Shown here piece after piece: positions 18,253 to 27,280 of a DNA stretch of 64,000 nt. The notes under the pieces are model-generated. The model ran no database searches and was not told where the DNA came from. It worked only from the letters and a program-made list of their open reading frames with translations. The translations under genes and the position numbers were made by a program. Location of the stretch: the NCBI GenBank assembly GCA_024645175.1, contig JAHEGB010000001.1, positions 80,734 to 144,733 on the forward strand. Reading direction: 5' to 3'. Within the stretch, counting starts at the first letter, position 1, and every line of letters begins with the position of its first letter. The DNA comes from Microbacteriaceae bacterium (lineage in GTDB: Bacteria > Actinomycetota > Actinomycetes > Actinomycetales > Microbacteriaceae).

Positions 18253-19701
18253 CTAAACGCCATAGTAAAGCTCGAACTCGTATGGGTGAGGGCGAAGAGC
18301 GATCGGAAGGATTTCCTTCTCGCGCTTGTAGTCAATCCATGTCTCGATTAGGTCCTTGGTGAAGACATCGCCGGCTAGCAAGTAGTCGTGGTCTGCCTCA
18401 AGTGCCTGAAGAACTAGCTCGAGGTTGCCTGGAACCTGAGGAATGTTCTTTGCTTCCTCTGGTGGCAACTCGTACAAGTCTTTGTCGACTGGTGCGTGTG
18501 GCTCGATGCGGTTCTTGATGCCGTCAAGGCCAGCCATCAACATCGCTGCAAAAGCGAGGTATGGGTTGCTTGATGCGTCAGGAGCGCGGAACTCGATGCG
18601 CTTCGCCTTCGGGTTGGTTCCGGTCATCGGAATGCGGATTGCAGCCGAGCGGTTTCCGGCAGAGTAAACAAGGTTCACTGGAGCTTCGAAACCTGGAACC
18701 AAACGGTGGTAGCTGTTCACGGTTGGGTTGGTGAATGCAAGAAGTGAAGGTGCGTGCTTCAAGATTCCACCGATGTACCAACGAGCGAGGTCTGAAAGAC
18801 CGCCGTAGCCTGACTCGTCGTAGAACAATGGCTTGCCGTCTTTCCAGAGTGACTGGTGAACGTGCATTCCCGAACCGTTGTCACCGAATAGTGGCTTCGG
18901 CATGAAGGTTGCGGTCTTGCCCCAGCGGTGAGCGACGTTCTTGACGATGTACTTGAACTTGAGCACGTCGTCTGCGGCGCTAACTAGAGTGTCGAAGCGG
19001 TAGTTGATCTCGCCCTGACCTGCGGTGCCAACCTCGTGGTGGCTGCGCTCGACCTGAAGGCGAGCCTTCTCGAGTTCGAGAACGATGTCGTCTCGCATGT
19101 CTGCGTGCTGGTCGACTGGAGTAACAGGAAAGTATCCACCCTTGTACGGGGTCTTGTTAGCAAGGTTGCCGCCAAGTCCGTCGATGCGCTCGTCGCGGCC
19201 TGAGTTCCAAGCTGCTTCGCTTGAGTCGATCGAGTGCATTGAGCTGTTGTTCTTGTATTCGTAGCGAACGTCATCGAAGATGAAGAACTCTGCTTCTGGA
19301 GCAAAGAATGCGGTGTCTGCGATGCCGGTGCTCGCTAGGTAAGCCTCTGCCTTCTTGGCAACCTGGCGTGGGTCGCGACCGTAGATCTCGCCGTTGCGTG
19401 GGTTGTAGATGTCGAAGACCATTACCAAAGTTGAGTTGTCGCGGAACTCGTCAACATATGCGGTGGTCACATCAGGAATCAACTGCATGTCTGATTCGTG
19501 AATCGATGCGAAACCACGGATAGATGAACCGTCGAATAGCTGGCCATCGCGGAAGAAGTCTTCGTCGATCATTGCAGCAGGCAAGTTGAAGTGCTGCTGA
19601 ACACCAGGTAGGTCGGTGAAACGAACATCTAGAAACTTGATGTCGTTGTCTTTGATGTACTTCACTACTTCAGATGCAGTAGTAAACATTGGGGTAGACA
19701 T
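18253..19701 (-). CDS. glnA: Glutamine synthetase type I (GlnA1, GSI-beta)
   Basis: The main ammonia-assimilating glutamine synthetase. 482 residues, dodecamer-forming GSI. Motifs: [69 protein letters not shown], and [19 protein letters not shown], where the Tyr is the site adenylylated by GlnE. Single gene with its own leader: ribosome-binding site GAAGGGA, -10-like TAGAAT and a GlnR-like box upstream, preceded by the terminator of DUF4191. Regulation by GlnR and by GlnE is therefore likely (inference). Confidence 0.97.
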   Translation of the reverse strand: MSTPMFTTASEVVKYIKDNDIKFLDVRFTDLPGVQQHFNLPAAMIDEDFFRDGQLFDGSSIRGFASIHESDMQLIPDVTTAYVDEFRDNSTLVMVFDIYNPRNGEIYGRDPRQVAKKAEAYLASTGIADTAFFAPEAEFFIFDDVRYEYKNNSSMHSIDSSEAAWNSGRDERIDGLGGNLANKTPYKGGYFPVTPVDQHADMRDDIVLELEKARLQVERSHHEVGTAGQGEINYRFDTLVSAADDVLKFKYIVKNVAHRWGKTATFMPKPLFGDNGSGMHVHQSLWKDGKPLFYDESGYGGLSDLARWYIGGILKHAPSLLAFTNPTVNSYHRLVPGFEAPVNLVYSAGNRSAAIRIPMTGTNPKAKRIEFRAPDASSNPYLAFAAMLMAGLDGIKNRIEPHAPVDKDLYELPPEEAKNIPQVPGNLELVLQALEADHDYLLAGDVFTKDLIETWIDYKREKEILPIALRPHPYEFELYYGV

Positions 19702-19760
19702 AGGGGAATCCCTTCAATAAATGGATGGGGTGCCTGGCGCATCATTAAGCCATCCCGTAA

Positions 19761-19766
19761 ATTCTA
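19761..19766 (-). promoter_or_regulatory. -10 element TAGAAT of glnA1
   Basis: On the minus strand TAGAAT predicts a transcription start near 19754. No good -35 is present at the right distance, consistent with an activator-dependent promoter. The GlnR-like box lies just upstream. Confidence 0.5.
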
Positions 19767-19798
19767 CTGACGCCGGCGGGGCGGTCTGAGCAGCAAAT

Positions 19799-19814
19799 GT
19801 TTCGGTCATGTAAA
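19799..19814 (-). promoter_or_regulatory. GlnR-like box upstream of glnA1
   Basis: Minus strand TTTAC-N6-GAAAC, matching the published gTnAc-n6-GaAAc GlnR half-site pair. It is followed by ATTTGCTGC, almost identical to the sequence after the same box upstream of amt1. It is centred about 52 nt upstream of the predicted transcription start, where GlnR activates. Confidence 0.65.
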
Positions 19815-19843
19815 AACTTAGAGCCCCGCTTTCGCGAGGCTCT
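19814..19843 (-). terminator. Terminator of the lipB-lipA-DUF4191 side
   Basis: Minus strand: AGAGCC, a T/G mismatch, CGC, a GAAA tetraloop, then GCG and GGCTCT, followed by AAGTTTTTAC. It lies 22 nt after the DUF4191 stop and upstream of the glnA1 promoter; the T-tract overlaps the GlnR-like box. Confidence 0.8.
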
Positions 19844-19864
19844 AGAGGTCGTTTAGCAAGGTTT

Positions 19865-20569
19865 TTAGCGTCGAGGGGCACGCATGCGGCTAGGGTCGAT
19901 GCCCTTCGGAACCGGAATGTTCATACCGATTGAGTCAAGACGGTTTGCGACAACCGAAACTTCGCTGCGGTTCAATGAGCGCTTGAGCTTCAGAATTGTG
20001 CGGCCCAGTTTGGCTAGCGGAACCGACTTTTCGTCGCCCGGAATCACATAGAAGGCATTGGTGGTTACGCCCGGTGCAATTCGAGCAACCTTGCGGCGCT
20101 CATCTTCGACCATGGTCTGAACTCGAGCTCGAGAAGAGCCTTCGCCAATCAGAACAACTCCACCAGGGCCAACCGCGCGGTAAACCATCTCTTGGGTTTT
20201 TGGGCTGATGTGAACTGGCATCTCGCTAAAGCGCCAGCCTCGGCGAAGAGCGCTGTTAAGCACAGCTCCGGCAGCGCCTGGTTGACCTTCGAAGCGGGCA
20301 TACGCGGCAGCCTCTGCGCGACGAGACAAGACAATCATTGCGACCAATAGACCGGTGACACCACCGAGAGAGCCCCAAAGAATCATTGCAATCGGTGCAC
20401 CGGGTGCAACGATGCTTGCTACGCCAAGGCCGAGACCAAGGGGAGCGATGAAGCCGAGAATGGCTAAACCGAGAGCGCCTTTATCGTTTTTTACGGTTGC
20501 CCCGTAGATCTTCAGAAGTTGACGGAATCGCCCTGGTTCACGGGTCGCTTTGTTTGCGTTCTTTGCCAT
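19865..20569 (-). CDS. DUF4191 family membrane protein
   Basis: A 234-residue protein of a family restricted to actinobacteria (mycobacterial Rv2219 occupies the same place between lipA and glnA1). Two adjacent membrane segments (about residues 35-85, FIAPLGLGLGVASIV and ILWGSLGGVTGLLVAMIVL) are followed by a basic cytosolic domain with RGWRFSEMPVHISPKTQEMVYRAVGPGGVVLIGEG. The C-terminus is basic (ends RMRAPRR). Function unknown. ATG 20569 is chosen over a TTG two codons upstream because TAGGCT lies exactly 7 nt before it. Confidence 0.88.
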   Translation of the reverse strand: MAKNANKATREPGRFRQLLKIYGATVKNDKGALGLAILGFIAPLGLGLGVASIVAPGAPIAMILWGSLGGVTGLLVAMIVLSRRAEAAAYARFEGQPGAAGAVLNSALRRGWRFSEMPVHISPKTQEMVYRAVGPGGVVLIGEGSSRARVQTMVEDERRKVARIAPGVTTNAFYVIPGDEKSVPLAKLGRTILKLKRSLNRSEVSVVANRLDSIGMNIPVPKGIDPSRMRAPRR

Positions 20570-20576
20570 GCCCAAT

Positions 20577-20582
20577 AGCCTA
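20577..20582 (-). promoter_or_regulatory. -10 element TAGGCT, leaderless start of the DUF4191 gene
   Basis: Minus-strand TAGGCT ends 7 nt before the ATG, and no Shine-Dalgarno sequence is present. It lies in the 19-nt gap after lipA, so DUF4191 can be transcribed separately from lipA. Confidence 0.45.
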
Positions 20583-20588
20583 AACGAT

Positions 20589-21581
20589 TTAGTGAACGGC
20601 TTGGCTGAAGCCGTCTGCGGCAGCGGCGTCTGCCAGGTGCTGAAGGTGCGCCGGAATCTCGCGACCCTTCTTCAACATCGATTGAGCCCAAAGTCTGCCG
20701 GCACGATAAGAAGATCGAACCAGTGGCCCGCTGAGCACGCCGATGAAACCAATCTCTTCTGCAATGCCCTTGAGCTCAACGAACTCCTGTGGCTTTACCC
20801 AACGGTCAACGGGGTGGTGGCGTGGGGTAGGTCGAAGGTACTGAGTGATTGTGATGATGTCAGTTCCGGCGTCGTGCAGATCTTTCAAAGCCTGGATGAT
20901 CTCTTCGGTGGTTTCGCCCATGCCGAGAATCAAGTTTGATTTGGTTACGAGTCCGTAATCTCTCGCCTGAGTAATAACGTCGAGCGAGCGTTCATATCTG
21001 AAGGCCGGGCGAATCTGCTTGAAGATTCTCGGAACGGTCTCAACGTTGTGAGCGAAGACCTCTGGCGCAGCGTCAAAAACCAACTTCAAGAGGTCAGGGT
21101 TTCCTGAAAAGTCTGGAACCAGAATCTCTACACCGGTGCCAGGCGACTGCTGGTGAATTTGTCGAATGGTCTCGGCGTAAAGCCAGGCACCTTCGTCTTC
21201 AAGGTCATCGCGTGCGACTCCGGTGACGGTTGCATAGCGCAACTGCATCTGGGTGACAGACTCGCCAACTCGACGAGGCTCATCGGCATCGAACTCAGCA
21301 GGCTTGCCGGTGTCAATCTGGCAAAAGTCGCAGCGTCGCGTGCACTGTGATCCGCCGATAAGAAAAGTAGCTTCGCGGTCTTCCCAGCATTCATAGATGT
21401 TCGGGCAACCGGCTTCTTGGCAAACGGTGTGCAAACCCTCGGTCTTCACAAGTGCCTGAAGCGCCTGATATTCAGGACCCATCTTGGCGCGAGTCTTGAT
21501 CCACTCCGGTTTGCGTTCAATCGGAACAGATGCATTTCGCACCTCAATGCGAAGCAGCTTGCGTTCTGGTTTGTCGTTCAT
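20589..21581 (-). CDS. lipA: Lipoyl synthase
   Basis: Radical-SAM enzyme that inserts two sulfurs into octanoyl-E2 or octanoyl-GcvH. 330 residues. The auxiliary cluster motif C-X4-C-X5-C is in [12 protein letters not shown] (about residues 54-65), and the radical-[11 protein letters not shown] motif follows at about 80-87. The C-terminal SSYRAG serine-containing motif ligating the auxiliary cluster is present ([11 protein letters not shown]). It overlaps lipB by 4 nt (ATGA), so the pair is translationally coupled. It serves the E2 encoded by sucB. Confidence 0.97.
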   Translation of the reverse strand: MNDKPERKLLRIEVRNASVPIERKPEWIKTRAKMGPEYQALQALVKTEGLHTVCQEAGCPNIYECWEDREATFLIGGSQCTRRCDFCQIDTGKPAEFDADEPRRVGESVTQMQLRYATVTGVARDDLEDEGAWLYAETIRQIHQQSPGTGVEILVPDFSGNPDLLKLVFDAAPEVFAHNVETVPRIFKQIRPAFRYERSLDVITQARDYGLVTKSNLILGMGETTEEIIQALKDLHDAGTDIITITQYLRPTPRHHPVDRWVKPQEFVELKGIAEEIGFIGVLSGPLVRSSYRAGRLWAQSMLKKGREIPAHLQHLADAAAADGFSQAVH

Positions 21582-22211
21582 CGCCTGATCTCAATCTCGC
21601 CAAGGTGTCTCTTGACTGCTTCTGCAGCCATCGCCGGTGTGATGTCTTTGCCGGTCAACTGCTGCAATGTTGTGGTCTTCGCGTCGCGAATGCCGCACGC
21701 AACTATGGTGTCATACGGATCAAGCGAGTTGTTGCAGTTCAAGGCGAATCCGTGCATTGTGGTCTTTTCGGCAACACGAATGCCTATTGCAGCAACCTTT
21801 TCAAATTGACCAGCGACATCGACCCAGACTCCAGAGCGACCGCCAACCCTTTGACCGGTGACCCCGAATTCGGCGATTGAATCGATAAGCACCTGCTCTA
21901 GCCAGCGAACATAACCAACAACGTCGATCGGGTCAGGCAGGCGCATAATCGGGTAGCCAACCAGTTGGCCTGGGCCGTGCCAAGTGATTTTTCCGCCGCG
22001 ATCGACATCGATTACCGGAGTTCCGTCGGTTGGTCTCTCAGATTCTTCGGTGCGCTTTCCGGCGGTGAAAACAGACGCGTGTTCAAGCAGCAGAACGGTT
22101 TCATCTCGCAAGTGCTTGCTTACCTCGCCGTGCACTTTGCGTTGAAGTTGCCAAGCGGCCTCGTAATCTACGAAGTCTGGAGCAAGACCGACGGTCTCAA
22201 AAATTGGCATG
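21578..22211 (-). CDS. lipB: Octanoyl-(acyl-carrier-protein):protein N-octanoyltransferase
   Basis: Transfers octanoyl from ACP to apo-lipoyl domains, the step before LipA. 210 residues. Motifs: [34 protein letters not shown], catalytic Lys and Cys in [19 protein letters not shown] and VACGIRDAK. Start: two ATGs (22216, 22211) lie in frame. A minus-strand TAAACT ends 6 nt before 22211 but only 1 nt before 22216, so a transcript would begin at or near 22211, which I chose. Confidence 0.94.
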
Positions 22212-22217
22212 ACCATA

Positions 22218-22223
22218 GTTTAA
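22218..22223 (-). promoter_or_regulatory. -10 element TAAACT deciding the lipB start
   Basis: Minus-strand TAAACT is 6 nt upstream of ATG 22211. The upstream ATG at 22216 would be 1 nt from the -10 and so not on the transcript. Confidence 0.5.
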
Positions 22224-22260
22224 ATCCACATTCTCAGGGATTATTCCGCCATCAACAGAT

Positions 22261-22297
22261 TTGCCCGAATCTGCCAGAACACAAACTGCTCGGGCAA
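22261..22297. repeat. Inverted repeat TTGCCCGA-N21-TCGGGCAA
   Basis: Perfect 8-bp arms lie in the 95-nt region between lipB and the divergent hypothetical gene, ending 9 nt before that gene's GTG. There is no T-tract on either strand. It could be an operator or leader structure for the hypothetical gene. Confidence 0.45.
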
Positions 22298-22306
22298 CCT
22301 TAGTTC

Positions 22307-22888
22307 GTGAGTTGGCGAGACCTGATTACCGTGAGAGCTGGCTATACAGCGCGAACTTATAACCGCTGGTTCTCGAATTGGGTGGCTTTTCGAGATCGCC
22401 TCTCTCGAGATGCCGTTGCCTTTCGCATTATTCGCATCGCGCCGAAGCGCATCGTCTTCGAAATACCGGGTCGTTCAGATAACTTGCACGGGGCAGAATT
22501 CCGTAGACGTTTCGATTGGAAGAGGGTATTTCTGTCAGTTGTTGCACTCTCGCTTGTTGTCTTTCTCACCGCGCTACTTTCGCCGGCGCTTGTTGCACCT
22601 GAACAGGCATCGAGCCATACAGCTGCAATTGCTTCTGGTTCGCAGTCGCCTCAACCAAAACTTTGCGTCGATATTGAGAGCTTGAACAAGAGAACGATTG
22701 TTGAAAACACTGAGGCATTTAGTGTCGATGGCTGGAACTTCGAATCACAAGGCAAATTGGTTTCCCTCGGCCAACTCGCGTCAGCCGACTACTTGGCAAG
22801 TTGCCAGAGCGTTGCACGAGACATCCGTGTGTTGTTCATCGCACATGGCAACAGCTGGCAGATAGAAAAAATGGCCCCGACCAAATAG
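22307..22888 (+). CDS. Hypothetical single-pass membrane protein
   Basis: A 193-residue protein I do not recognise. The first 65 residues are basic and cytosolic (RTYNRW, RFDWKRV). One membrane segment follows (about 72-95, VFLSVVALSLVVFLTALLS), then about 95 extracytoplasmic residues with two cysteines (LCVDIE and ASCQSV) that could form a disulfide. The positive-inside rule gives N-in/C-out. GTG start without a clear ribosome-binding site; another in-frame GTG at 22331 is possible. The stop lies in the loop of the downstream terminator. It is too small to be an enzyme I can name; a cell-envelope role is a guess. Confidence 0.7.
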   Translation: MSWRDLITVRAGYTARTYNRWFSNWVAFRDRLSRDAVAFRIIRIAPKRIVFEIPGRSDNLHGAEFRRRFDWKRVFLSVVALSLVVFLTALLSPALVAPEQASSHTAAIASGSQSPQPKLCVDIESLNKRTIVENTEAFSVDGWNFESQGKLVSLGQLASADYLASCQSVARDIRVLFIAHGNSWQIEKMAPTK

Positions 22889-22905
22889 TCAGGGCCATTT
22901 CTTTT
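22869..22905. terminator. Bidirectional terminator between the hypothetical gene and sucB
   Basis: The stem AAATGGCCC/GGGCCATTT (22869-22877 and 22892-22900) is extended inward by GAC/GTC, with CTTTTT after it on the plus strand and an A-run before it that serves as T-tract for sucB. Confidence 0.88.
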
Positions 22906-22910
22906 TGAAA

Positions 22911-24290
22911 CTAGATGCCTAGGTCTGCTGAAAAGTTTGCTTCTTCTAGGCGTGCCTTCACGTCGACCAAGAAGCGACTTGCGTCGGCTCCGTCGACTAG
23001 TCGGTGATCGTATGAAAGCGCAAGGTAGACCATGCTGCGAATCGCGATTGATTCGGTGCCGTCTTCGGTCTTGACCACTGCTGGGCGCTTGGTGACAACA
23101 CCGGTGCCCAAGATCGCTACCTGAGGCAAGAACACAACTGGGGTGTCAAACAGCGCACCGCGTGATCCGGTGTTGGTAAGAGTGAAGGTTCCGCCACTCA
23201 ACTCGTCTGGCTTCAACTGGTTGTTGCGAGTTCGCGCTGCGAGGTCTGCAATCTGCCCGGCGATCTGAGCGATGTTTAGCGAGGCTGCGTCGCGAATTAC
23301 CGGAGTGAGCAGACCCTTTTCGGTGTCGACAGCAAAGCTGATGTTTTCGGTTGGGTGGTAAACGATGTTTTCGCCGTCGATGCTTGCATTCAACTTAGGG
23401 TGCACGCGAAGTGCCTCGGCAGCTGCAAGTGCGAAGAACGGCATGAAGTTCAACTTGCCGCCGGTCTTGGCAACGAAGTCTTGCTGAACCTGCTGGCGAA
23501 GGTTTGCGATGCGAGTGACATCAACTTCAACCACGGTGGTCAGTTGAGCGGTCGAAACCATTGAGGCAACAGCACGCTCTGCCAAGACCTTGCGAAGTCG
23601 AGACATAGGCTCTGTGGTTCCGCGAAGCGCCGATGCTGTGGCTGGCTGGTGAGGCGCAGAGTGTCTAACTGCTGCAACCGCAGGAGCTGGCGCAAACGAT
23701 GGAGTCGAAGCGGTTGCTGCAATTACGTCTTCTTTGCGAATGCGGCCGCCGACGCCAGTGCCTGCTACTGTGCCGAGATCGATGCCGTTCTCGTTTGCTA
23801 GCTTGCGAACAAGGGGAGTCACGTATCCGGCGTCTGAGTTGCTTGCAACTGGAGCACTCGGGGTGGTCGCTGGAGCGAACGCAGGTGCTGCAGCAGGTGC
23901 AGGAGCGGCAGCAACTGGGGCGACATAAGCTGCCGGAGCAGGTGTTGGTGCAGGTGCAGCTGCAGGTGCAGGTGTTGGTTCTGCAACCGGAGTCTCAACT
24001 ACAGGTTCTGCAACCGGAGCCGCGGGAGCCGCGGGAGCCGCTGCTGCGCCCGAGCCAGATCCGATGATAGCTAGAACAGCGCCAACCTGAACGGTCTCGT
24101 CTTCTTGAACCAAAATCTGCTCGATGGTTCCGGCTACCGGTGATGGAATCTCAGTGTCAACTTTGTCGGTAGACACCTCAACTAGTGGCTCATCGATGGC
24201 AACGGTGTCGCCAACTTTCTTAAGCCAGCGAGTAACTGTTCCCTCGGTAACGCTTTCACCAAGTGCTGGAAGTACTACTGAATCGCTCAT
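22911..24290 (-). CDS. sucB: 2-oxoacid dehydrogenase E2 (dihydrolipoamide acyltransferase)
   Basis: The swinging-arm acyltransferase core of the pyruvate/2-oxoglutarate dehydrogenase complexes; in actinobacteria this SucB-annotated protein acts as E2 for AceE. 459 residues. One lipoyl domain with Lys43 in TDKVDTE, then a long Ala/Pro linker (about 80-145), an E1/E3-binding domain ([16 protein letters not shown]), a second linker and the catalytic domain ending in HRLVDG (His429, Asp433). Many relatives have two or three lipoyl domains; this one has one. Ribosome-binding site AGGAGC; 24 nt after lpdA. Confidence 0.94.
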   Translation of the reverse strand: MSDSVVLPALGESVTEGTVTRWLKKVGDTVAIDEPLVEVSTDKVDTEIPSPVAGTIEQILVQEDETVQVGAVLAIIGSGSGAAAAPAAPAAPVAEPVVETPVAEPTPAPAAAPAPTPAPAAYVAPVAAAPAPAAAPAFAPATTPSAPVASNSDAGYVTPLVRKLANENGIDLGTVAGTGVGGRIRKEDVIAATASTPSFAPAPAVAAVRHSAPHQPATASALRGTTEPMSRLRKVLAERAVASMVSTAQLTTVVEVDVTRIANLRQQVQQDFVAKTGGKLNFMPFFALAAAEALRVHPKLNASIDGENIVYHPTENISFAVDTEKGLLTPVIRDAASLNIAQIAGQIADLAARTRNNQLKPDELSGGTFTLTNTGSRGALFDTPVVFLPQVAILGTGVVTKRPAVVKTEDGTESIAIRSMVYLALSYDHRLVDGADASRFLVDVKARLEEANFSADLGI

Positions 24291-24314
24291 CTGTTTGCTC
24301 CTAAAGGCGAATCG

Positions 24315-25691
24315 TTATGCGTGTGCGTGAAGTGGCTTGCCAGCAAGAGCAAGATGCGCTTCGCCGATAGCTTCGTTCATGGTCGGGTGTGCGTGAATCA
24401 AAGTCGCAACGTCTTCTGGGTATGCCTCCCAGTTAACGATGAGCTGAGCCTCGCCGATTTGTTCACCGACGCGTGAGCCGATCATGTGAACGCCAACGAC
24501 TGGTCCGTTGTTTTGACGAATCAACTTGATGAAACCAGCGGTGCCGAGAATCTGGCTCTTACCGTTTCCGCCCAAGTTGTATTCGTAAGTCGAAATGTTT
24601 TCAGCGCCATACTTCTCAGCAGCCTTGACCTCTGATAGGCCAACAGATGCAATCTCTGGCTCGCAGTAGGTGACCTTTGGAATTCCGTTTTCATCGATGA
24701 CCGCTGGCTTGAGACCCGCGATCTCTTCTGCGATAAAGATTCCTTGCTGAAAACCGCGGTGGGCTAGCTGCAAACCAGGCACGATGTCACCAGCTGCGTA
24801 GGTTCCAGCAACGCTGGTCTCTAGGCGCTCGTTGGTTAGAACGTATCCGCGATCCATGTTGATGCCGTTTTCTTCGTAGCCAAGTCCAGCGGTGTTTGGT
24901 CCACGGCCTACTGCAACCAAAAGAAGTTCGGCTTCAAGCTTCTCGCCGCTTTCTAGTGAGACGACAACTCCGTTTTCGTGCTGCTCGACGCCCGAGAAGC
25001 GAACGCCAGTCTTGAACTCGATTCCACGCTTGCGGAACGCACGCTCAAGTGCCTTGCTTACAGATGCATCTTCGTTTGGAACTAGAGTCGGCAAGCCTTC
25101 GATGATGGTCACCTCGGTGCCGAATGAACGCCAGATTGAAGCGAACTCAACACCAATAACTCCACCGCCGAGAACAATTACCTTGTTTGGAACGAATGAC
25201 ATCTGCAACGCGTGTTCTGAAGTGATTACGCGGCCACCGATTTCGAGTCCAGGCAATGAACGCGAGTAAGAACCAGAGGCAAGAATCAAATTGGTGCCAG
25301 TGTAAGTGTCATCGCCAACCTGAATGGTCTTTGGGCCGACCATGCGACCTTCGCCAGCAATCACGGTGACATTCTTTGAGTTCACAAGACCGGTGAGGCC
25401 CTTGAATAGCTTGTCTACGATTCCGTCACGGTATGAATTGACAACTCCCATGTCGATCGAGCCGAACTGCGCGTTGATTCCATAGTGAGCTGCATCTTTG
25501 ACAACGTCTGCAACTTCAGCAGCATGCAACAGGGCCTTGGTAGGAATGCAACCGCGGTGCAAGCAGGTGCCGCCGAGTTTGTCTTTTTCGATAAGCGCAA
25601 CGCGCTTGCCCAATTGGGCCGAGCGAAGAGCGGCTGCGTAGCCACCGCTTCCTCCACCAAGAATTACGAGGTCAAAATTGTGCTCAGCCAA
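24315..25691 (-). CDS. lpdA: Dihydrolipoyl dehydrogenase (E3)
   Basis: FAD enzyme that reoxidises dihydrolipoyl groups of E2 with NAD+. 458 residues. GGGSGGYAAA binds FAD; the redox pair Cys43/Cys48 is in GGTCLHRGCIPT; GGGVIGVEFASIW is the NAD+ site; YAAGDI precedes the C-terminal interface domain, where the catalytic base is in HAHPTMNEAIGE. The start is TTG with AGGAG 6 nt upstream, the only ribosome-binding site in reach. It forms an operon with sucB. Confidence 0.96.
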   Translation of the reverse strand: MAEHNFDLVILGGGSGGYAAALRSAQLGKRVALIEKDKLGGTCLHRGCIPTKALLHAAEVADVVKDAAHYGINAQFGSIDMGVVNSYRDGIVDKLFKGLTGLVNSKNVTVIAGEGRMVGPKTIQVGDDTYTGTNLILASGSYSRSLPGLEIGGRVITSEHALQMSFVPNKVIVLGGGVIGVEFASIWRSFGTEVTIIEGLPTLVPNEDASVSKALERAFRKRGIEFKTGVRFSGVEQHENGVVVSLESGEKLEAELLLVAVGRGPNTAGLGYEENGINMDRGYVLTNERLETSVAGTYAAGDIVPGLQLAHRGFQQGIFIAEEIAGLKPAVIDENGIPKVTYCEPEIASVGLSEVKAAEKYGAENISTYEYNLGGNGKSQILGTAGFIKLIRQNNGPVVGVHMIGSRVGEQIGEAQLIVNWEAYPEDVATLIHAHPTMNEAIGEAHLALAGKPLHAHA

Positions 25692-25736
25692 AGCGGACTC
25701 CTAGATATAAGGTCGGCAAACAAATCAACTTTACTA

Positions 25737-25758
25737 CTGCCGATTGAGTGCTCGGCAG
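25737..25758 (-). terminator. Possible terminator after pepA
   Basis: A 7-bp stem CTGCCGA/TCGGCAG with an 8-nt loop lies 12 nt after the pepA stop. The following minus-strand sequence TAGTAAAG has no real T-tract, so it may be only a processing or attenuation hairpin before lpdA. Confidence 0.35.
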
Positions 25759-25769
25759 GCGAGAAGCCA

Positions 25770-27245
25770 CTACTTTGCGAATGACTCCGCGAGCGCGATG
25801 AGGCTGCGAACATAAGAGCCGGTTGCACCCTTTGGAATGAAGCCGTAGCCCGCTCCATCGTTGTCGGCAGGGCCGGCTAGATCTAGGTGCACCCAAGGAA
25901 TTAGGTCATCGGAAGTCTTTGACTTCTTGCCAATGAATTCCTTCAAGAACAGACCACCGACGAGCATTCCGCCGCTTGGGTTGCCAATTCTCGAGTTCAT
26001 CATGTCGGCAATATCACTGTTCAGCAGAGCACGAAGCTCCTCAGGGAACGGCATCGGCCAGGCAAATTCGCCAGAAGCCTTGGTCGCCTTGAAGAGTGCG
26101 TCTACGGCAGCATCGTCACCCATCAAGCCCGCGGTGCGAGTGCCAAGAGCTACCCGTTGCGCTCCAGTCAGGGTTGCAACGTCGACAATCAGGTCTGGAT
26201 AGCTCTCGCTTGCGAGCGCAAGACCGTCACCCAGAACCAAGCGACCCTCGGCATCGGTGTTTGTCACCTCAACGGTCTTGCCGTTGCGAAGCTTGATCAC
26301 GTCGCCAGGGCGGGTTGCAGAACCAGAAGGCATGTTTTCTGCGAGACACAGATAAGCCGTTGCGTGAACCTTGAGCTTGAGGCGTGCGATTGCCAAAACT
26401 GCGTTCAAGACTGTGGCAGCTCCGGTCATGTCGTATTTCATGCCAAGCATTGAATTGGCTGGCTTTAGCGACAAGCCACCGGTGTCATAGGTGATGCCTT
26501 TGCCAACAAAGGCAATTTTCTTCTTCGCGCCAGTTGGCTTGTATTCAATCTTTACTAGTCGAGGTGGTCGAACAGAACCCTTGCCGACGCCTAGAAGACC
26601 GCCAAAGCCACCGGCGGCAAGCTTCTTCTCGTCAAGAATCGTCACGGTTACGGCAGAACCCTTGGCAAGTTTGCTTGCCTGGCTCGCGAAACTCTGAGGG
26701 TATAGATCGTTTGCAGGCATGCTAACGAGGTCGCGGGTGTCGTGCACGGCAGCGCGCATAATCTCAACGCGAGTTAGTGTCGCTGGTTTGACCTTTACTT
26801 TGGTGGCCAAAACGACGGTCTGGGCAGAGGCCTTCTTGGCGTCTGACTTGTATGCGTCATAGCTGTAGTGACCAACGGCATAGCCCTCTAGAAGTGAGAA
26901 GGCGTCTGACTCGTTCTTGATTGGCAAGGCAAAGACAACCTGGCGAAATTCATTGAGCGTGCGACCGACGGTTCCGCCGAGGTAACGCAGCGAATCGACA
27001 TCACCGTTCTTGTAGCCGCCAACTAGAGCAAAGAAAGCCCCATTAGGTGCCGGAACCTTGACGACGCTGTCTGGGCTTGACTTGACGCCAAGTTTGGCAA
27101 GGTCGAGGTTCTTGATAGAGCTGATGTCAACCGAGTCACTGACCAGCGTCAACTTTGACGCTTTCTCGGTCACGCCGATTACAAAAACAGAGTCTTTAGT
27201 GAATGCTGGGGCAGAAGCTGCCACTTTGATGAAATGTTTAGCCAT
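25770..27245 (-). CDS. pepA: Leucyl aminopeptidase (M17)
   Basis: A dizinc/dimanganese cytosolic aminopeptidase of 491 residues. The catalytic C-terminal domain carries VGKGITYDTGGLSLKP (metal ligands and catalytic Lys), MKYDMTGAATVL, and the family signature NTDAEGRLVLGD. The N-terminal domain (1-170) is the usual macro-like fold. ATG 27245 lies 6 nt after a minus-strand TAGAGT with no Shine-Dalgarno sequence, so the mRNA is probably leaderless. Divergent from the PAC2 gene. Confidence 0.96.
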   Translation of the reverse strand: MAKHFIKVAASAPAFTKDSVFVIGVTEKASKLTLVSDSVDISSIKNLDLAKLGVKSSPDSVVKVPAPNGAFFALVGGYKNGDVDSLRYLGGTVGRTLNEFRQVVFALPIKNESDAFSLLEGYAVGHYSYDAYKSDAKKASAQTVVLATKVKVKPATLTRVEIMRAAVHDTRDLVSMPANDLYPQSFASQASKLAKGSAVTVTILDEKKLAAGGFGGLLGVGKGSVRPPRLVKIEYKPTGAKKKIAFVGKGITYDTGGLSLKPANSMLGMKYDMTGAATVLNAVLAIARLKLKVHATAYLCLAENMPSGSATRPGDVIKLRNGKTVEVTNTDAEGRLVLGDGLALASESYPDLIVDVATLTGAQRVALGTRTAGLMGDDAAVDALFKATKASGEFAWPMPFPEELRALLNSDIADMMNSRIGNPSGGMLVGGLFLKEFIGKKSKTSDDLIPWVHLDLAGPADNDGAGYGFIPKGATGSYVRSLIALAESFAK

Positions 27246-27251
27246 GCCAAC

Positions 27252-27257
27252 ACTCTA
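27252..27257 (-). promoter_or_regulatory. -10 element TAGAGT, leaderless pepA
   Basis: It ends 6 nt before the pepA ATG on the minus strand, with no ribosome-binding site. A second -10 for the opposite strand begins 11 bp away. Confidence 0.5.
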
Positions 27258-27267
27258 AACCCGCTCT

Positions 27268-27273
27268 TAGACT
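27268..27273 (+). promoter_or_regulatory. -10 element TAGACT, leaderless PAC2 gene
   Basis: It ends 7 nt before the GTG at 27281. No Shine-Dalgarno sequence is present, and an out-of-frame ATG at 27279 lies between. Confidence 0.5.
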
Positions 27274-27280
27274 TATCTAT

